Source: Rheinheimera salexigens
GTDB taxonomy: Bacteria > Pseudomonadota > Gammaproteobacteria > Enterobacterales > Alteromonadaceae
Reading direction: 5' to 3'
Length of the DNA stretch: 64,000 bases
Assembly: GCF_001752395.1 (NCBI RefSeq)
Contig: NZ_MKEK01000001.1
Span: 2,955,509 to 3,019,508 of the forward strand
Shown: one piece after another, positions 1 through 7,535 of the stretch
Position numbering within the stretch: the first letter of the stretch is position 1
How the letters are laid out: every line of letters starts with the position of its first letter
Notes under the pieces: model-generated
What the model was told of the DNA's origin: nothing
What the model saw: the letters and a program-made list of their open reading frames with translations, nothing else
Databases searched by the model: none
Program-made: the position numbers and the translations under genes

Positions 1-980
1 GTGATGGCTAAACCCCAGCTGGCACCTGCGTGGCCGTCTTCGTCTACGGCAATTGCAGCATCATAACGTGCCTGTAAAGGAAGCCAAAACGTCTCTTCAA
101 TAAGTTGCGCATACGGTTTTTCTGTTACACGCTCGGCTATCATCGCTAGCACTTGAGTATTCATATCAACGTAAGTAAACTCAGTCCCAGGTGCGAATAC
201 GGGTTTTTGAAATTGACGAATAAAAGCAAGCGTTGAGCGCTGAGTAACGCCCAAAACCTTTGGCTTCAATCCCATGTAAACCTCACTCAAATAACCTAAA
301 TCGCCCGCTTTGTTGTAACTACCAAAATCTGGGAATCCGACTTGCATATCAAGCATATGCTGTAATGTCGAACCGTCGAAAACCCCCGCATTCAAGTCCG
401 GTAAATATTCTTTAACATTAGCTGTCAAATCCAATTTCCCTTCACTTGCCAACTTATAGATCAACATGCCGGTAAAGGTTTTCGAAGAAGATTGTAGCAG
501 TTGTATGTTTTGCTTTTGCATACCCTGTCCGTAGGTTTCGAAAGCCAGCTTCCCGCCATGCATGATGGCAAAGCCTTTCATCTGAATCCCCTTCAGTGCT
601 TCCTCTAGTGTGACAATTTGCTCCTGAGCAAGCGTGATTTTAAGTGAGCGAAGGTCCAGGGGATCGTTACTATTTTCCTCCAATGCCAACGCTTCTCTAT
701 CAGCATAAATTATAGCCATGCTGACAAATTCAGTTGGATGGTGACTGGCATAGCGACTATACGGCCAATGTTGCCAATTCAGGAGATTAATATCAGCGCG
801 TTCAAACGGCATATCAAAAGGATTATCAAGCACAACATCTAGCTTATTGAATGGCTTATTATCGGCAGATTCTTCTGCAGTAACGGAAACGCTTATGATC
901 GTTAGCAAAAACATCAAGGCACAAACATGTATCTGCGAAAACCGGCGACTATTAGTCCCTTTGAGTGAAGTATTCGGCAT
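1..980 (-). CDS. Serine hydrolase, beta-lactamase family (3' end cut by window)
   Basis: Translated by hand from the minus strand; it starts at the ATG at 980 and stays open to the window edge, so the C-terminus is missing. A hydrophobic stretch near residues 20-34 followed by VTAEE suggests a signal peptide. The class C beta-lactamase/esterase SxxK motif is seen as SSSK at about residues 164-167, and a YVDMN stretch occupies the place of the usual YxN. The fold is shared by penicillin-binding proteins, esterases and beta-lactamases, so the substrate cannot be named. It lies 29 bp downstream of another serine hydrolase on the same strand, probably in one transcript. Confidence 0.75.
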   Translation of the reverse strand, partial: MPNTSLKGTNSRRFSQIHVCALMFLLTIISVSVTAEESADNKPFNKLDVVLDNPFDMPFERADINLLNWQHWPYSRYASHHPTEFVSMAIIYADREALALEENSNDPLDLRSLKITLAQEQIVTLEEALKGIQMKGFAIMHGGKLAFETYGQGMQKQNIQLLQSSSKTFTGMLIYKLASEGKLDLTANVKEYLPDLNAGVFDGSTLQHMLDMQVGFPDFGSYNKAGDLGYLSEVYMGLKPKVLGVTQRSTLAFIRQFQKPVFAPGTEFTYVDMNTQVLAMIAERVTEKPYAQLIEETFWLPLQARYDAAIAVDEDGHAGASWGLAI

Positions 981-1009
981 TTTTGAGTTCCTTGAAGTGA
1001 AATCGATAG

Positions 1010-2365
1010 CTATCTACGCACTGCATCGGGCAGTATCCCGGTGCGCAAGGCTTGCTCAGCCGCCCAATATTCACCACGTAAATCATATCCGGTAAAGACT
1101 ATAATGAGGTCCAGTTCGGGAATGACTGTGAGGCGCTGGCCACCAAAACCCGTCGCGGCAATAGCCCTTGGTCTGGCAGTGTTACTGTTTGGCAGCCACC
1201 ACTGATAGCCATATACTCTATTGTCATCATCGTCATTCGGAGCTGTATCGACGACGTGCGGGGATGTTGATTGGCGGATCCAGTTCTCACTGACCACCCT
1301 GTCACCAGCCCACATTCCCTGGTGTAAAACCAGCAGCCCAATTCGTGCCAGATCATGGGCCGAAAGGTACAAGCCGCCCATACTGTCTATCTCGCCATCG
1401 GGTGTAGCTTTCCAATAATAATTCTCGATTCCGATTGGATCAAACAGGCGTTCTTCGGTCCATTTATCCAGCCTTTGCCCTGTCGCGGTGCCAATGATTT
1501 TGCCCAAAAGAACGCTTGCGCCGTCATTATATTCAAAAGATGTGCCCGGTTCGGTATCCATTGGGTGGTCAAGAATAAACTGTACCCACTCCTCGGCATT
1601 CTCAAGACTGACCGTGCTGGTCTTAGGGTCCTGAAAACTACCGTCAGGCTCCCATTCGATGCCGCTTCGCATTGTTAGCAAATCTTCGACCGTCATCGCA
1701 GCTCTCCTCGGGTCTGATCTGTCGAACTCATAGGCGGCAAAGAAAGGGAGGACGGGAGCAGAAACCCCCTTGATATATCCGTTGTCAATCGCGATCCCGA
1801 GCGCGAGGGAGGTTACGCTTTTTGATACGGATTGCAGTGTGTGAAGTTCTGAACCCTTGTAATATGGATGATAGTCGACATTTTCGTAATCATATTTGGG
1901 ATCACGTCTGTTTAAGCCAATTCGCTCTTCCGGGCGAACTTTAGCAGCGACAGCCTCATAGTTTCGTGTAAATCGCTCATCTACCACCACGCGGCCATTG
2001 CGGATGAGGAGAAAATGATCGACCATTCCGTATTTGCCGGATTTGATTTCCTCGACAAATCGAGTGATAGGAAGCACAGCGATGCCTTCCGCTTCAAGTG
2101 ATGAAGTCTGCCACTCCTCGCCCGGCCAAGAGTGAGAGCTGGAGTCTTCTTCAAGTGAAGTCTCGTGCTGTACACATCCAGTACTGAGCAGGATTAGAGC
2201 GCAAACAGCCGCAGCAAGACTCGTCGAACTTTTTCGCGCCTCAAACCAGATAGATTTCCGAGCATCCGACACAGAAGTCGAACTAGTATTGCCGAGTGTC
2301 AGTTTGAGTGTGAAAATTTGCCAAGGTTTGTTCATATTGCATGTCCTCTGGCCACTAACCGCCAT
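1010..2365 (-). CDS. Serine hydrolase lipoprotein, beta-lactamase family
   Basis: 451 codons. The catalytic SxxK is SVSK at residues 179-182, with a FEYNDG tyrosine motif near 279, typical of class C beta-lactamase/esterase VIII proteins. A lipobox (LLSTGC, Cys64) lies unusually far from the first ATG, so the true start is probably internal, either the Met at residue 11 or a GTG about 30 residues before the lipobox. It is probably an exported lipid-anchored hydrolase. It precedes the truncated hydrolase at 1-980 by 29 bp. Two related hydrolases in tandem suggest local duplication followed by divergence. Substrate unknown. Confidence 0.8.
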   Translation of the reverse strand: MAVSGQRTCNMNKPWQIFTLKLTLGNTSSTSVSDARKSIWFEARKSSTSLAAAVCALILLSTGCVQHETSLEEDSSSHSWPGEEWQTSSLEAEGIAVLPITRFVEEIKSGKYGMVDHFLLIRNGRVVVDERFTRNYEAVAAKVRPEERIGLNRRDPKYDYENVDYHPYYKGSELHTLQSVSKSVTSLALGIAIDNGYIKGVSAPVLPFFAAYEFDRSDPRRAAMTVEDLLTMRSGIEWEPDGSFQDPKTSTVSLENAEEWVQFILDHPMDTEPGTSFEYNDGASVLLGKIIGTATGQRLDKWTEERLFDPIGIENYYWKATPDGEIDSMGGLYLSAHDLARIGLLVLHQGMWAGDRVVSENWIRQSTSPHVVDTAPNDDDDNRVYGYQWWLPNSNTARPRAIAATGFGGQRLTVIPELDLIIVFTGYDLRGEYWAAEQALRTGILPDAVRR

Positions 2366-2868
2366 ACATTCAGTAAGAGAGATCGTCCGCTTCCAGAACT
2401 TGAAGAACTACGAGCTAGAAAGATGTTCCGATGCCGCCAAACACCGCCATAAACAGAACGATTTTCAACTTCTCAAAATTAACTGGCGTAACGGCGTGGT
2501 AATGGAAGGAAATATATAAAAGGTGTTATTGGCAAAAATTACTAGTCGGAGCCTTTGCCACATACGCATTAACAAAACGTAGTTCATGGTTCATTGCTTA
2601 GCAAGAAGTAATTCCTCTTGCGACCAAGATCTATTTTTTCTTAGTTTTACGATCAGTTCTGCATTAGTTTTCATTTTATATTCATAACCAGGTTGTGGAG
2701 ATACACAGCATCACATACGTTCTCAAAAACATTTACGAATATCATACGACAGGAACCTGAATTCTCTACGACAGATATACGACAGAGGTGTTCTATTTGG
2801 ACTTCCCTGCTTTCGTCGTTTGTTTTGCAAAAAACGGCCGGCTTGAAGAATCAGGTTTGATGCATTTG
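2366..2868. other. Gene-poor stretch
   Basis: No convincing gene. Short open frames here overlap the hydrolase start or run antisense to the 114-aa gene. It holds three copies of TACGACAG (2745-2752, 2767-2774, 2778-2785) and, at its right end, the GTTAGCT core of a possible degenerate attC. Confidence 0.5.
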
Positions 2869-2874
2869 TTAGCT
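2868..2874 (-). repeat. attC-type core site GTTAGCT (degenerate attC)
   Basis: Read on the minus strand, AGCTAAC follows immediately after the end of the 114-aa gene, whose TAA stop lies within the core. This is where an attC should begin. I cannot find the matching second half at lower coordinates, so the site looks truncated or decayed. Confidence 0.4.
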
Positions 2875-3213
2875 ATGTATTTCAACAACCTCGGCCTCCT
2901 TGAAGTGAATCTGCGCACTTTGAAATACTTGCATTGTAAATTTAGTGTTTGGGACAGATATATCAATTGCGTTACCGCTTTTATTGAACAGCGTAACGAT
3001 ATTCGAAGCCAATTGAATTTTGCTTATAGACGATACTGGGATGACAAGAGGCTGACCTTTGTTAACATTTAGCTTTGTCGGGTTTTTATAAACTAAAACA
3101 TTTTCCCCGCTATTTTCAAAAACGCGATCAGGCAGAAAAATTAATGGCCTAACTACGAAAGTTAGAAGAACCATTATGACGGCCAACACGACTGAAAATA
3201 TCAAGAGATCCAA
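2869..3213 (-). CDS. Small membrane protein, integron-cassette gene, unknown function
   Basis: 114 residues. One N-terminal hydrophobic segment (about residues 3-27) is followed by a soluble beta-rich tail. I do not recognise the family. It sits like a cassette gene: an attC (3229-3300) lies just upstream of its start, and its stop codon lies inside a GTTAGCT core. The start is 15 bp from the cassette boundary, the short leader typical of cassettes. A competing plus-strand frame (2788-3072) is less convincing because it is inconsistent with the cassette layout. Confidence 0.6.
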   Translation of the reverse strand: MDLLIFSVVLAVIMVLLTFVVRPLIFLPDRVFENSGENVLVYKNPTKLNVNKGQPLVIPVSSISKIQLASNIVTLFNKSGNAIDISVPNTKFTMQVFQSAQIHFKEAEVVEIHS

Positions 3214-3228
3214 AATACACTCCGTAGT

Positions 3229-3300
3229 AGCTAACGCCCACGTTCAGGGGCGTCTGTGGAGCGCAGCGGAGCAGGCGTCCCGCTCAACGATTTGTTAGCC
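3229..3300 (-). repeat. Integron attC site (chrA cassette)
   Basis: 72 bp bounded by AGCTAAC (3229-3235) and GTTAGCC (3294-3300), the inverse-core and core arrangement of attC. The inner arms are partly complementary around a GGAGCGCAGCGGAGC centre. It lies directly downstream of the chromate transporter gene on the minus strand, as expected for that cassette's recombination site. Confidence 0.8.
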
Positions 3301-3315
3301 GTCAACTGCACGGAC

Positions 3316-4533
3316 TCAAGGAAAAAGCCATAATTGCGAGACGCTGGCGATGACACACCATAGCACCGCAATAAGCGGAGATACTCGCCACACAACAAGC
3401 ATACCGAACGCGACCACCACAATAGCCAGATCTGCCGAGCTGGTTATGCCAGATGTGAAGATGGGGTTGTAAAGGGCGGCTACTAACAGACCAACAACTG
3501 CCGCATTAGCCCCGGCAATGGCTCTGCCCGCCGTCGAATGGCGTGAAACAGCACCCCAGAACGGAAGAACGCCAGCGACCAAAAGGAACCCCGGCAGAAA
3601 AATGAAGACCAACGCCGTAGCTGCCATAAGGTACGTATTTTCCAAAGGTGACAATATCGCGCCGAGATAGGCTGAAAAAGCAAACATGGGCCCGGGAATT
3701 GCCTGAGATGCACCGTAGCCAGACAAAAACTGCTCTGGAGCGACCCAGCCAGTCGAAACGATAGAGTCTTGAAGCAAGGGAAGGACTACATGACCGCCGC
3801 CGAATACCAATGCACCCGTTCGATAGAACGCCTCCGCAACAGATGCGAAATCCGGCCTCCCCGTTGCAATGAGCGGTAAGCCAAACAGCAGACCCACAAA
3901 AAGGATAAGCAGCATCCCGCCGACTCGTGGACCGTAGAAAATTTGGAACCCGCTATCATTTTCTGGTGCCTTTATCTCTCGTATAAAATACGCGCCAATA
4001 ACAGCAGCCACTATAACGACAGCAAGCTGGGCAAAAGCAGAAGACACCAGCAATAACGTCGCCGCTGACAACACAGCAATAGTTCTTCTTAGCGCATCGG
4101 AGCACAACTTCTTGGACATGCCTAAAACGGCATCAGCGACCACCGCGCAAGCTACAAGCTTTAAACCATGCACTGCAGCGTCTCCCATGGCGCCATTAAG
4201 TAACGGCATAGCGGCAGCGAAGGCTACAAGCAGAAGCACCGACGGAAGGGTAAAAGCGACAAAGGCAGCAAGCGCACCGAGCCAACCTGCGCGAAGCAGT
4301 CCGAGAGTAAAACCCAATTGACTACTAGCTGGGCCGGGTAGGAATTGGCAGAGTGCTAGCAATTGCCCGAACTGCTCATCACTCAGCCAACGACGACGCT
4401 CAATAATTTCCGCCCTGAAGTAACCCAGATGTGCGATTGGCCCACCGAAAGACGTTAGGCCGAGCTTTAAGAACGCGAAGAATACTTCTGCGGGACTGCC
4501 GCATGGCGATTTCATTTTTGTAGTTTCAATCAT
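3316..4533 (-). CDS. chrA: Chromate transporter, CHR family, two-domain form
   Basis: 405 residues, the usual length of long-chain CHR proteins, with two homologous halves. The first carries FGGP (29-32) and LPGP (65-68); the second carries FGGGH near 245 and IPGP near 282. Multiple hydrophobic helices indicate an inner-membrane transporter. Characterised members export chromate; others in the family are uncharacterised, so the anion is inferred. The gene is bracketed by two attC sites (3229-3300 and 4554-4625), making it a one-gene integron cassette. Its start lies about 20 bp inside the cassette boundary. Confidence 0.85.
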   Translation of the reverse strand: MIETTKMKSPCGSPAEVFFAFLKLGLTSFGGPIAHLGYFRAEIIERRRWLSDEQFGQLLALCQFLPGPASSQLGFTLGLLRAGWLGALAAFVAFTLPSVLLLVAFAAAMPLLNGAMGDAAVHGLKLVACAVVADAVLGMSKKLCSDALRRTIAVLSAATLLLVSSAFAQLAVVIVAAVIGAYFIREIKAPENDSGFQIFYGPRVGGMLLILFVGLLFGLPLIATGRPDFASVAEAFYRTGALVFGGGHVVLPLLQDSIVSTGWVAPEQFLSGYGASQAIPGPMFAFSAYLGAILSPLENTYLMAATALVFIFLPGFLLVAGVLPFWGAVSRHSTAGRAIAGANAAVVGLLVAALYNPIFTSGITSSADLAIVVVAFGMLVVWRVSPLIAVLWCVIASVSQLWLFP

Positions 4534-4553
4534 GAGACACAGCTTCTTTTTAC

Positions 4554-4625
4554 GGCTAACGCTTTGCTCACTGGAAAATTAGGAGCGTAGCGAGTAATTT
4601 TTCCAAGTGCAGCGCTTTGTTATAC
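4554..4625 (-). repeat. Integron attC site
   Basis: 72 bp bounded by GGCTAAC (4554-4560) and GTTATAC (4619-4625). Long imperfect inverted arms are visible (GGAAAATTA against TAATTTTTCC, and CTTTGCTCACT against AGTGCAGCGCTTTG) around the central AGGAGCGTAGCGAG. This is the clearest attC in the window. It separates the 76-aa gene from chrA. Confidence 0.85.
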
Positions 4626-4627
4626 AT

Positions 4628-4858
4628 TTACTTTGGATCTTCTTTAAAATACCTTTTGACTTTTTTTAAAATGAAAATGTAAAAAATGGCTACTGTAATG
4701 ATATAAATTAAAAGAGCGGATATCATAGCAATTTGGCTTTCAATATAACCTGCAATAAGAAACATACCGTAAATAGCAAGCGCCCAGTAAATAAAACCTA
4801 GAATCTCATCGATTAATGTAAGTTTCGATAAGTAATAGGTCCATTTTTTTGGAGTCAT
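4628..4858 (-). CDS. Small two-helix membrane protein, cassette gene
   Basis: 76 residues with two hydrophobic segments (about 15-38 and 42-63) and a charged lysine-rich tail (KKVKRYFKEDPK). I do not recognise a family. The stop lies 2 bp from the attC at 4554-4625, a normal cassette layout. It probably shares its cassette with the ORF at 4884-5102, because no attC separates them. Confidence 0.55.
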   Translation of the reverse strand: MTPKKWTYYLSKLTLIDEILGFIYWALAIYGMFLIAGYIESQIAMISALLIYIITVAIFYIFILKKVKRYFKEDPK

Positions 4859-4883
4859 AATTAGTCTCTCATAAATTACTAAA

Positions 4884-5102
4884 TTAATTCAGTTTATACT
4901 TTATTTTTATTGTATTTTTAAATTGTGCATTGTTTCTTTCAGCAGTTGAAATGGCTTGGACGTACTTCTCTAGAGGCTTTTCCAGTAAAAAGTAGAGTAG
5001 TTGCAGATCACCATTTCCCTGCAAAATGACGTAAAGCTTAGGGCTTTTATTTCTAAGACGCATTGCGGCATGAGAAGAGCGCTGCATAAGTCCCTGCATC
5101 AT
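4884..5102 (-). CDS. Small ORF with missing or non-canonical start, cassette gene
   Basis: 72 residues from the first ATG, but the frame stays open upstream to 5186. Those extra codons encode a glycine-rich hydrophobic stretch (GVSAGASATGIGAPIGLL) that looks like real protein, perhaps a membrane helix. No ATG, GTG or TTG is available in that extension. Either the gene lost its 5' end at the cassette boundary (core at 5189-5195) or it uses an unusual start. The C-terminal part is basic and soluble. Function unknown. Confidence 0.4.
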   Translation of the reverse strand: MMQGLMQRSSHAAMRLRNKSPKLYVILQGNGDLQLLYFLLEKPLEKYVQAISTAERNNAQFKNTIKIKYKLN

Positions 5103-5188
5103 AAGTAAGCCTATAGGAGCACCTATTCCTGTAGCCGATGCTCCAGCTGAGACTCCTAGGCGTTTTGCTATTTTTTTAGTTTTACGTT

Positions 5189-5195
5189 AACTAAC
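5189..5195 (-). repeat. Cassette core site (AACTAAC on +)
   Basis: The minus strand reads GTTAGTT preceded by GCTTT, like the right end of an attC. The bases beyond it do not pair with those next to the facing core at 5562-5568, suggesting the original attC was disrupted. Confidence 0.4.
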
Positions 5196-5561
5196 AAAGC
5201 AACTTTAATGGATTAGCTAGCTTATTTGGGATAGGTGTGGGGTAACTACGCCACTAATTGACTATAGTTTTTAAGCTTTACGATGTTATGAATGAAACAA
5301 CTGGCTTTAAGCCCGTCGCCTTGAATAGTGCCAGCAACAGGTTAACCGATGAATGTCTGGTGCCCCTGCTGTCAGCAAGGATGCAGAAATCAGCAGGCAC
5401 TCACTGAGAGTGAGATAAGTGAGCCCTGTGTTTGTTGCAGGCTATCGCCTGGCAACCATGATGACAGATGAAGCAGAGTATCTTGCTGATGGATAACTAA
5501 CTGGCCGCTAACGCGGCCAGAAGAGCGGCTTTACCTATTGACTCCGAGAAGGCTCATATGT
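5196..5561. other. Structured insert inside a disrupted attC; no gene
   Basis: About 365 bp without a credible ORF, lying between two integron core sites where a ~70 bp attC would be expected. It contains a run of hairpins: GTGCCCCTGCTG/CAGCAGGCAC (5360-5400), CTCACT-GAG-AGTGAG (5400-5414), GTTGCAGGC/GCCTGGCAAC (5434-5456) and the perfect CTGGCCGC-TAAC-GCGGCCAG (5501-5520). It could be a remnant of a mobile element that targets attC sites, or an RNA-encoding cassette. Identity unknown. Confidence 0.45.
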
Positions 5562-5568
5562 GTTAGCA
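5562..5568 (-). repeat. Inverse core site of the DUF262/HEPN cassette
   Basis: GTTAGCA on the plus strand, directly abutting the HEPN gene's stop codon. The extended sequence GTTAGCACTAT (5562-5572) is an exact inverted copy of ATAGTGCTAAC at 7310-7320, the other end of the cassette. This is expected when one cassette's attC core and its leading core derive from the same circular form. Confidence 0.55.
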
Positions 5569-6234
5569 CTATGCTGCTCCAGAGTATTTGTAATCTTTTG
5601 ACGTAGAGATACTTTCAAAACCAGATACGATATGGAAGCAAAGTGATTCGACATCAGCCACTCTTTGATTAAGAGTTCCTGCAGTATAACGCCCACCTAT
5701 AGTCGAGGCTTTTTCCCTACCGTGAGCAATAGCATTCCTGTGCTCCTTAATTTCCTTCAAAACCCAAGTATTGACCGTTTCAGGAATAGCATTACCACTA
5801 ATATGGAAAATATCCCAAATATCTTCAATTTGTTTTTGGGATATATTAATGCCGTCAGTTGGAAAAACGGAATCATCAATTATTGCAGGTTCATCAGAGA
5901 ACAAGGCATCAAAGAATTCTTTTTTCTTATTCCATATGTTTTTTTTACTGCTACCTAGGAGTGAATTAAATTTATTATCTAATACAGTACATAATAAATA
6001 TTTCTTATACTCCATCGGTTTGAGTTGCTCTTGCTTTAATATTTCCAAAAATCGAGATACAACATTAGTTATAGTGTATTCAATAGATGAATAAAGAGAT
6101 ATGAAAAGGAAACCCTTTTGTATTTTCAATAACTCAGAACTTTGTTCTGATACTTCTAATGAAGCAATATGGCTTATTAGTTCTTTTGATTGATTCACTC
6201 GATCAGTAATTTCCAATTCTACAGCTTGATACAT
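5569..6234 (-). CDS. HEPN-domain protein (MAE_28990/MAE_18760-like), putative RNase toxin/effector
   Basis: 221 residues from the ATG at 6234. This start follows the DUF262 stop by one base (TAG-T-ATG); an upstream ATG at 6300 would overlap that gene by 65 nt and is less likely. The mostly helical protein carries EHRNAIAHGR, an R-x4-H motif (about R166/H171) typical of HEPN ribonucleases. HEPN proteins next to DUF262 proteins are a recurrent pair thought to act in defence or toxin-antitoxin systems; that role is inferred here. The stop codon directly abuts an integron core site, so the two genes form one cassette. Confidence 0.75.
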   Translation of the reverse strand: MYQAVELEITDRVNQSKELISHIASLEVSEQSSELLKIQKGFLFISLYSSIEYTITNVVSRFLEILKQEQLKPMEYKKYLLCTVLDNKFNSLLGSSKKNIWNKKKEFFDALFSDEPAIIDDSVFPTDGINISQKQIEDIWDIFHISGNAIPETVNTWVLKEIKEHRNAIAHGREKASTIGGRYTAGTLNQRVADVESLCFHIVSGFESISTSKDYKYSGAA

Positions 6235-6235
6235 A

Positions 6236-7267
6236 CTACCGAAACCTATCGAAGCAGTAACCGATTCTAGCATTAAGTCGTGGTCTTGAATTAGTTGCAC
6301 CCGATGTTAGTTTGGTTAAATCCTGATCGTCAATCCAAGTACTAACATTTTTCCCTGAAATATCATGACCAGCCTCAATAGCATCTGCAGCACCAATTGT
6401 AATAGCCTCGAAAAGATTATAAGGAGTAGTACTTCGATTTCCCCTTTTAATTCCATCAGGTAGCTCTTCTGCTAATGCTTCAAATGTTTTTTCGAAAATA
6501 GTACGATTTTTTTTATAGTTAAAGGAAGTGGTTGCCTCAGACATAAATTCATTTAAAAAACCAACAACACTGTGATCAAAACGGTCTCGATTGTTTTTAT
6601 AAGCAAAAAACTTGAGTATCAATTCATTCTTACTGCCATCATTGCTTTTAGCAGCAGGTAAATTTACCACTTGGTTGAAATGTTCATTTTCAGCAAGTTC
6701 ATTAAGAAAATCGTTAAACTGCCCTCTAAATACGCAAGCTCTAATTTCTTGATCGGTTAGTTTTATTCCGCCAGTATTTAAGCGTTCAAAAAGGTCAAAG
6801 CGTACTTTTAAATCACTTTTATCACTTAAAGTAGTTACTTTTAATGGTCTTAATGAAAACTTTAGTTTTAATGTCTGTGGTAAATCCTTGTAGGATGCAC
6901 CATTGAATTCAGTTAGTACTTCTAGATTTTTTAATACTAAAGCTTTATCAAAACCAAATTTTTCTAATTGCTCTTCATTTCCAACAAAATGTATTAATGA
7001 GTTTAACCGTTGAACACCATCGATTAACTCCCAAGAGCCATCTTTATTGGCAGCCATAAATAAGCTTGGAACTGGAATTCCCAATAATACTGATTCAATT
7101 AATCGTGATTGATTGTCAATAGGCCATCTAAATTGCCTTTGATATTCAGGGGCAATATCAATAATACCTTCTTCCGACATTGAAACTAATTCTTTTACAG
7201 ATATATCAAACGAATCAAAATCAACTTTTCGAGTTTCTTTGTCGAGTTGATTTACGTAATTTTTCAT
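6236..7267 (-). CDS. DUF262 (GmrSD N-terminal-like) domain protein
   Basis: 343 residues. All hallmarks of the ParB-like DUF262 fold are visible: PEYQRQFRW (40-48), LLGIPVP (61-67), DGVQRL (83-88) and FERLNTGG (160-167). In GmrS/BrxU-type enzymes this domain binds or hydrolyses NTP and nicks DNA, usually together with an HNH domain. No HNH (DUF1524) domain follows here; instead a separate HEPN protein is encoded one base downstream. The pair is therefore better read as a two-component system, perhaps sensor plus RNase. It occupies the first cassette position next to attI, where expression from an integron promoter would be strongest. Confidence 0.85.
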   Translation of the reverse strand: MKNYVNQLDKETRKVDFDSFDISVKELVSMSEEGIIDIAPEYQRQFRWPIDNQSRLIESVLLGIPVPSLFMAANKDGSWELIDGVQRLNSLIHFVGNEEQLEKFGFDKALVLKNLEVLTEFNGASYKDLPQTLKLKFSLRPLKVTTLSDKSDLKVRFDLFERLNTGGIKLTDQEIRACVFRGQFNDFLNELAENEHFNQVVNLPAAKSNDGSKNELILKFFAYKNNRDRFDHSVVGFLNEFMSEATTSFNYKKNRTIFEKTFEALAEELPDGIKRGNRSTTPYNLFEAITIGAADAIEAGHDISGKNVSTWIDDQDLTKLTSGATNSRPRLNARIGYCFDRFR

Positions 7268-7309
7268 AGATGTCCCTAAAACTTTGAATTATACACGATA
7301 GTTATATCA

Positions 7310-7320
7310 ATAGTGCTAAC
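7310..7320 (-). repeat. attI / first-cassette junction
   Basis: ATAGTGCTAAC; the minus strand reads GTTAGCACTAT, an integron core site 43 bp upstream of the DUF262 start. Unlike the attC sites it has no paired inverse core on the far side, as expected of attI. The adjacent GCTTATTGGGCGGAA segment on the plus strand would then belong to attI. Confidence 0.5.
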
Positions 7321-7500
7321 GCTTATTGGGCGGAACAATCCGGATTTAAACACGGGCTTTTCCGCTTTTGTAAATTTAATGCATTGAACATTACTTCACG
7401 TCTCTTTAATTTACAATAGGTTAATAATACAAAGTGATTTTTTTGTTATAAAATACGGAAAAACCCTTCTAACAAGGCAATATTAACACTCCCAACTACA
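7321..7500. other. Probable attI/promoter region of the fossil integron
   Basis: No gene. AT-rich sequence between the first cassette and the integrase relic, where attI and the cassette promoter normally lie. I do not see a convincing -35/-10 pair. Confidence 0.35.
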
Positions 7501-7516
7501 CTGTTTATTTAAACAG
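7501..7516 (+). promoter_or_regulatory. LexA (SOS) box upstream of intI relic
   Basis: CTGTTTATTTAAACAG fits the gammaproteobacterial LexA consensus CTGT-N8-ACAG. Integron integrase promoters are commonly repressed by LexA. The position, 20 bp before the relic's ATG, is right. The recA SOS box at 35614-35629 shows the same consensus in this genome. Confidence 0.8.
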
Positions 7517-7535
7517 TTAACTTTAGGGGTAGGCT

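Noticed and set aside
2289..2519. 76-aa plus-strand ORF
   Set aside because: Overlaps the serine hydrolase start; no domain or ribosome-binding site.
2788..3072. 94-aa plus-strand ORF
   Set aside because: Overlaps the minus-strand 114-aa gene, which fits the cassette boundaries and has a membrane helix; the plus frame has neither.
7310..7380. Complete attC at the DUF262 5' side
   Set aside because: Only one core is present and the far side does not pair, so attI is the better reading.
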